From assembly GCA_964613805.1 (NCBI GenBank), contig CAZTJF010000011.1, positions 1 to 64,000 of the forward strand: a stretch of DNA of 64,000 bases. Reading direction: 5' to 3'. The DNA is from XYD12-FULL-36-8 sp964613805. GTDB taxonomy: Bacteria; Bacteroidota; Ignavibacteria; Ignavibacteriales; Ignavibacteriaceae. The translations under genes and the position numbers were made by a program. Shown here piece by piece: positions 60,632-64,000 of the stretch (positions within the stretch are counted from its first letter, which is position 1; the number at the start of each line of letters is the position of its first letter). The notes under the pieces are model-generated. The model ran no database searches. It was not told the origin of the DNA and was given only the letters and a program-made list of their open reading frames with translations.

Positions 60632-61675
60632 ATGCCGGGAAATTCAAATCAAAAACGAATATTAGTTGTAAGAACCGATCGTGTTGGCGATGTAACATTC
60701 ATAACTCCATCTTTACGAGAATTGAGAAGAACTTTTCCGGATGCGTTCATCGCAACTCTAACGCAACCTCATACAGCTAAGATAATTGCAAACAATCCAA
60801 ATGTGAATTTAATTTTAACCGATGATCTTAAAAAAGAAAGTTTTGGGAAAGTAATTAGAGAGTTAAGGACCCACAAATTCACTCATGCATTGCTAATGCA
60901 GCCGACTGAAAGAGCAGCTTATCAATTATTCTTTGCCGGAATACCGTATCGAGTTGGAGTTGGACACAAATTGTATGAAGTAATTACTTTCATGAAAAGT
61001 GTTTCGCGCCACAATTATAATCCTCTTCGCCACGAAGCTGATTACTGCTTGGATTTAGCAAGAAAAATTGGCGTGCAATCAGATAACTTAACTCTTGAAA
61101 TTTTTTTAACAGAAAAGGAAAAGCATGAAGCAAAAGATTGGCTGAAAGGAAAAAATATTCAACCAAATAGTAACAAAATATTTATCCATACCGGTTCGTT
61201 AGGTTCTGCTCCAAATTGGAGTGAGATAAAATATTTATCCTTAATTAAAAAGTTGACTTCACTTTTTTCTAAACATCAATATAAAATAGTTTTGACAGCT
61301 CGTGAAATGTCTACCGATTTTCGAAAAAAAATTATCGAGCTTAAAAATGAAAATATCATTGATATAGCCGACCAAATTTCAGATTTACGCATTATGATTA
61401 AAATAATTTCACAAGCTGATATGTTCATTTCACCTTCGACTGGACCACTGCATATAGCAGATGCATTAGGAATTAAGTGCATTGGAATTCACTGCCGTAG
61501 AAAAGTAAGTTCAGCAAAACATCAGGGTATTTTGAATAATGTTTCTATAAATTTGGAGGTGTCGGAAGATAATTGTCGTAAGTTTTGCAGTGCAGATCAA
61601 AATACTTGTGGGATTGAAAATGGGTTAAGCGAAGACGAGGTAATTCAAGCAGCAAATACTTTGTTAAATATTTAA
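60632..61675 (+). CDS. Family 9 glycosyltransferase (heptosyltransferase-like)
   Basis: 347 residues. ILVVRTDRVGDVTFITPSLRELRRTFPD is the classical GT9 opening and DMFISPSTGPLHIADALGIKCIGIH the donor-binding C-terminal region, followed by a Cys-containing tail. Probably an ADP-heptose:LPS heptosyltransferase. It begins 3 bases after gatA and precedes another GT9. Confidence 0.88.
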   Translation: MPGNSNQKRILVVRTDRVGDVTFITPSLRELRRTFPDAFIATLTQPHTAKIIANNPNVNLILTDDLKKESFGKVIRELRTHKFTHALLMQPTERAAYQLFFAGIPYRVGVGHKLYEVITFMKSVSRHNYNPLRHEADYCLDLARKIGVQSDNLTLEIFLTEKEKHEAKDWLKGKNIQPNSNKIFIHTGSLGSAPNWSEIKYLSLIKKLTSLFSKHQYKIVLTAREMSTDFRKKIIELKNENIIDIADQISDLRIMIKIISQADMFISPSTGPLHIADALGIKCIGIHCRRKVSSAKHQGILNNVSINLEVSEDNCRKFCSADQNTCGIENGLSEDEVIQAANTLLNI

Positions 61676-61687
61676 TTAGATATGTAA

Positions 61688-62872
61688 ATGGAATTTAATG
61701 AACTAAAAATACCAAAATGCAAAAAATATTCCGGTTATAAACCTTGTTATTCCTATAAAAATTGTTTGGAAAATGGATGCCAGGATGAATCGGATGAAAC
61801 AAAAATGGGTACAAAGATTCTCATCATCTCCCTCGATGCACTTGGCAACGTATTAGATAACACCGCCCTGCTTCCAGCTATAAAGCGAAAATATCCAATC
61901 AGCACAATATATTGGATAACACTGCCCAGTGCTGAAAAAATTCTATTCAATAATCATCTCATTGATAAAGTCTGGATATGGAATGATGAGGACAGAATGA
62001 TCCTCAGGCAGATCGAATTTGACTTACTGTTTAATGCTGATAAATCAAACTACGCTTGTGCATTTGCAAATGAAGTTAAAGCAAAAAAGAAACTCGGTTT
62101 CCTTCTAAATGAGGATGGAAAAATTATACCTGCAAATGCTTCAGCAACGTATAATTACAAAATGGGAATTGATGATCAATTAAAATTTAGAATTAACCAA
62201 AGAAGCGGATTGGATATAATTCACGAAACATTTGAGCTTGATTACAAAAGAGAAGAATACACTTTCTTCTTTACCGATGAAGAAAAATATTTTATTAAGG
62301 AGTATAAAAATGAAATTGGATATGATTCGGCACAAACGTATGTAGGATTAAACACAGGATGTTCAAATCTCTTTCCAAATAAAAAAATGACAGTTGAACA
62401 GCATGTTTATTTGATAAATAAATTAGCTAATGATGAAAGATTAAAAATTGTGCTTCTTGGCGGTCGTGAGGATACAGAACGTAATCAGCAAATTTTTGAT
62501 TTGCTACCTGAGAAGGTCAGACCAAAGATTATAAACACACTTACAACTTTAGGACTTCGGCGTGGTGCATGTTTTATGGAAATTGCTGATGTCGTTATAT
62601 CCGGTGATTCATTTGGAATGCACTTGGCAATTGCTCTTCGTAAATATGTTATCGCTTGGTTTGGACTTTCATGCTGGACTGAAATTGAATTGTATGATCG
62701 AGGTGAAAAACTTTATCAAAAAGATTTAGAATGTTCACCATGCTGGAAAAGAGTCTGCCCGTACGACCTTGAATGTATCAAGATGATTGATTTAGATAGA
62801 ATAATTGAAGTTACAAAAAAATATTCGGTAACCAATCCAAGATTTTCGACGAAGGTTAAAGATGAAATATAA
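61688..62872 (+). CDS. Family 9 glycosyltransferase with Cys-rich N-terminal extension
   Basis: 394 residues. Before the GT9 core (TKILIISLDALGNVLDNTALL) lies a ~40-residue extension KCKKYSGYKPCYSYKNC...NGC with four cysteines. The C-terminal donor site VVISGDSFGMHLAIAL and the tail DLECSPCWKRVCPYDLECI add more. The cysteines may bind a metal. It overlaps the aminotransferase start by 11 bases. Confidence 0.8.
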   Translation: MEFNELKIPKCKKYSGYKPCYSYKNCLENGCQDESDETKMGTKILIISLDALGNVLDNTALLPAIKRKYPISTIYWITLPSAEKILFNNHLIDKVWIWNDEDRMILRQIEFDLLFNADKSNYACAFANEVKAKKKLGFLLNEDGKIIPANASATYNYKMGIDDQLKFRINQRSGLDIIHETFELDYKREEYTFFFTDEEKYFIKEYKNEIGYDSAQTYVGLNTGCSNLFPNKKMTVEQHVYLINKLANDERLKIVLLGGREDTERNQQIFDLLPEKVRPKIINTLTTLGLRRGACFMEIADVVISGDSFGMHLAIALRKYVIAWFGLSCWTEIELYDRGEKLYQKDLECSPCWKRVCPYDLECIKMIDLDRIIEVTKKYSVTNPRFSTKVKDEI

Positions 62873-63965
62873 AATTCCAATTTACCAGCCCTCCTTAGAT
62901 GGTAATGAAAAAAAATATGTTAACGAATGTCTTGATACTAATTGGATTTCATCACGGGGGGAATTCATACATATGTTTGAAGATGCATTTTGCAAATTCG
63001 TAGGTGCAAATCATGCTGTGTCTTGTTCAAATGGAACTGTTGCATTGCATCTTGCTTTAGTTACACTTGGAATAGGTCAAGGTGATGAAGTCATCGTTCC
63101 ATCATTTACGTACATCGCTTCCGTTAGCACAATCGTTTTGACAGGTGCAACACCGGTTTTTGTAGATTCGCTTGAAGACACATGGCAGATGAATCCTGAA
63201 CATGTGAAGAAAAAAATAACTTCTAATACAAAAGCTATTATGGCAGTTCATTTATACGGTCACCCATGCGATATGGATTCACTGGTATCAATTGCAAAAG
63301 AGCATAATTTATTTTTAATTGAAGATTGTGCTGAAGCATTTGGATCAACTTATAAGGGAAAGCATGTTGGAACATTTGGAGATATCTCAACCTTTAGCTT
63401 TTATGGAAATAAAACAATCACTACAGGTGAGGGTGGAATGCTTATCACCAATGATGAGACACTCTTTGATAGAGCTTATCATTTAAGAATGCATGGTTTA
63501 GCCAAGTATCGCGAGTACTGGCATGATGTAATTGGATTTAATTATAGAATGACTAACATCTGTGCCGCAATTGGATTAGCCCAAATAGAAAATGCGAATG
63601 AAAAAATCAAACAAAAAAAAATTCTTGCTGGGCTTTATCACAAGAAGTTCGCTCACTTACCAGTTAAACCGCATCAAGAACACAAAGATGTTTTTCATTC
63701 ATACTGGATGTACTCAATTCTTGTTGAAACACCTGATGAAAGAGAAAAGTTACGTGAACATCTTAAAAATAATTTAATTGAGACACGACCAACATTTTAT
63801 CCCGTTCACACAATGCCGATGTTTGCACAGAAGTATCAAAAGCTGCCTACGGCTGAATCGCTTGGCTGGCGAGGTATCAATTTGCCAAGCTGGCCCAAAT
63901 TATCTGAGAATCAGGTTAATGAAATTGTTAATTGTATTGCAGATTACTTTAATAAGTTAAACTAA
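62862..63965 (+). CDS. DegT/DnrJ/EryC1/StrS family sugar aminotransferase (perosamine synthase-like)
   Basis: 367 residues. PLP features: SCSNGTVALHLALVTLGIGQGDEVIVP, LIEDCAEAFGS and the Lys of FSFYGNKTITTGEGG. NYRMTNICAAIGLAQI is as in GDP-perosamine synthases, an assignment by similarity only. It ends a plus-strand block of surface glycan genes that continues past the window edge. Confidence 0.9.
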   Translation: MKYKIPIYQPSLDGNEKKYVNECLDTNWISSRGEFIHMFEDAFCKFVGANHAVSCSNGTVALHLALVTLGIGQGDEVIVPSFTYIASVSTIVLTGATPVFVDSLEDTWQMNPEHVKKKITSNTKAIMAVHLYGHPCDMDSLVSIAKEHNLFLIEDCAEAFGSTYKGKHVGTFGDISTFSFYGNKTITTGEGGMLITNDETLFDRAYHLRMHGLAKYREYWHDVIGFNYRMTNICAAIGLAQIENANEKIKQKKILAGLYHKKFAHLPVKPHQEHKDVFHSYWMYSILVETPDEREKLREHLKNNLIETRPTFYPVHTMPMFAQKYQKLPTAESLGWRGINLPSWPKLSENQVNEIVNCIADYFNKLN

Positions 63966-63985
63966 ATAACACGTAATTACTTAAA

Positions 63986-64000
63986 ATGGATTCAGAAAAT
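63986..64000 (+). CDS. Possible start of the next gene (cut by window edge)
   Basis: ATG at 63986 opens MDSEN up to the window end, 20 bases after the aminotransferase stop and in the same direction. No further support is available. Confidence 0.2.

Overview
This AT-rich window (roughly one third G+C) reads like a chromosome segment from the Bacteroidota/Chlorobiota/Ignavibacteriota group, and Ignavibacteria is the most likely class. The signs are a PorU-like C25 peptidase carrying a type IX secretion C-terminal sorting domain, lipoproteins with Gram-negative lipoboxes, frequent TTG/GTG starts, and short palindromic intergenic repeats. The organism-level call is an inference; no rRNA is present to settle it.

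Layout. 1-3.6 kb: an SRP RNA gene, then a compact integron-like region on the minus strand. It holds an integron-type tyrosine recombinase (intI), a recombination-site-like palindrome, one 1.3-kb gene cassette (a small unknown gene plus a secreted TPR protein) bounded by matching core sequences and ending in a folded attC, and an AhpD-like gene behind it. intI is broken just before its catalytic tyrosine by a 280-bp element that consists of little more than a GIY-YIG nuclease gene between 13-bp inverted repeats. 3.9-19 kb: a plus-strand carbohydrate locus (permease, HyuA-family protein, NanE epimerase, phosphohexomutase, HAD phosphatase, GH38, GH94, AAC(3)-like acetyltransferase), followed by an L,D-transpeptidase-like protein and a Nudix hydrolase. 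24.8-19 kb (minus): an eight-gene housekeeping operon, purC-DUF971-pgsA-pgpA-cinA-thpR-recA-recX. 24.8-26.9 kb: small orphan genes and tRNA-Phe. 30.1-26.9 kb (minus): glmS and a cyclic 2,3-diphosphoglycerate synthetase homologue. 38.3-30.2 kb (minus): sugar phosphotransferase, Wzi-like barrel and a giant PorU-like protein.

38.9-52 kb is a surface-polysaccharide cluster: an aminotransferase, methyltransferases and glycosyltransferases, then a tight minus-strand set encoding Wza-like export protein, Wzz, UDP-glucuronate decarboxylase-like SDR, MurJ/Wzx-type flippase and Wzy/WaaL-type polymerase or ligase. 55.7-52 kb (minus): ybaB, recR, a methyltransferase, two lipoproteins and ftsX. 55.8-64 kb (plus): a decayed Bacillus-type PurC homologue, psd and pssA, purS and purQ, tatA, gatA, two GT9 glycosyltransferases and a second sugar aminotransferase.

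The strongest unusual signals are the interrupted, apparently inverted-orientation integron with its nuclease-only insertion; a GH38 protein lacking the catalytic aspartate; and a PurC-like protein without PurC active-site motifs, sitting by purS/purQ while a different intact purC lies 31 kb away.
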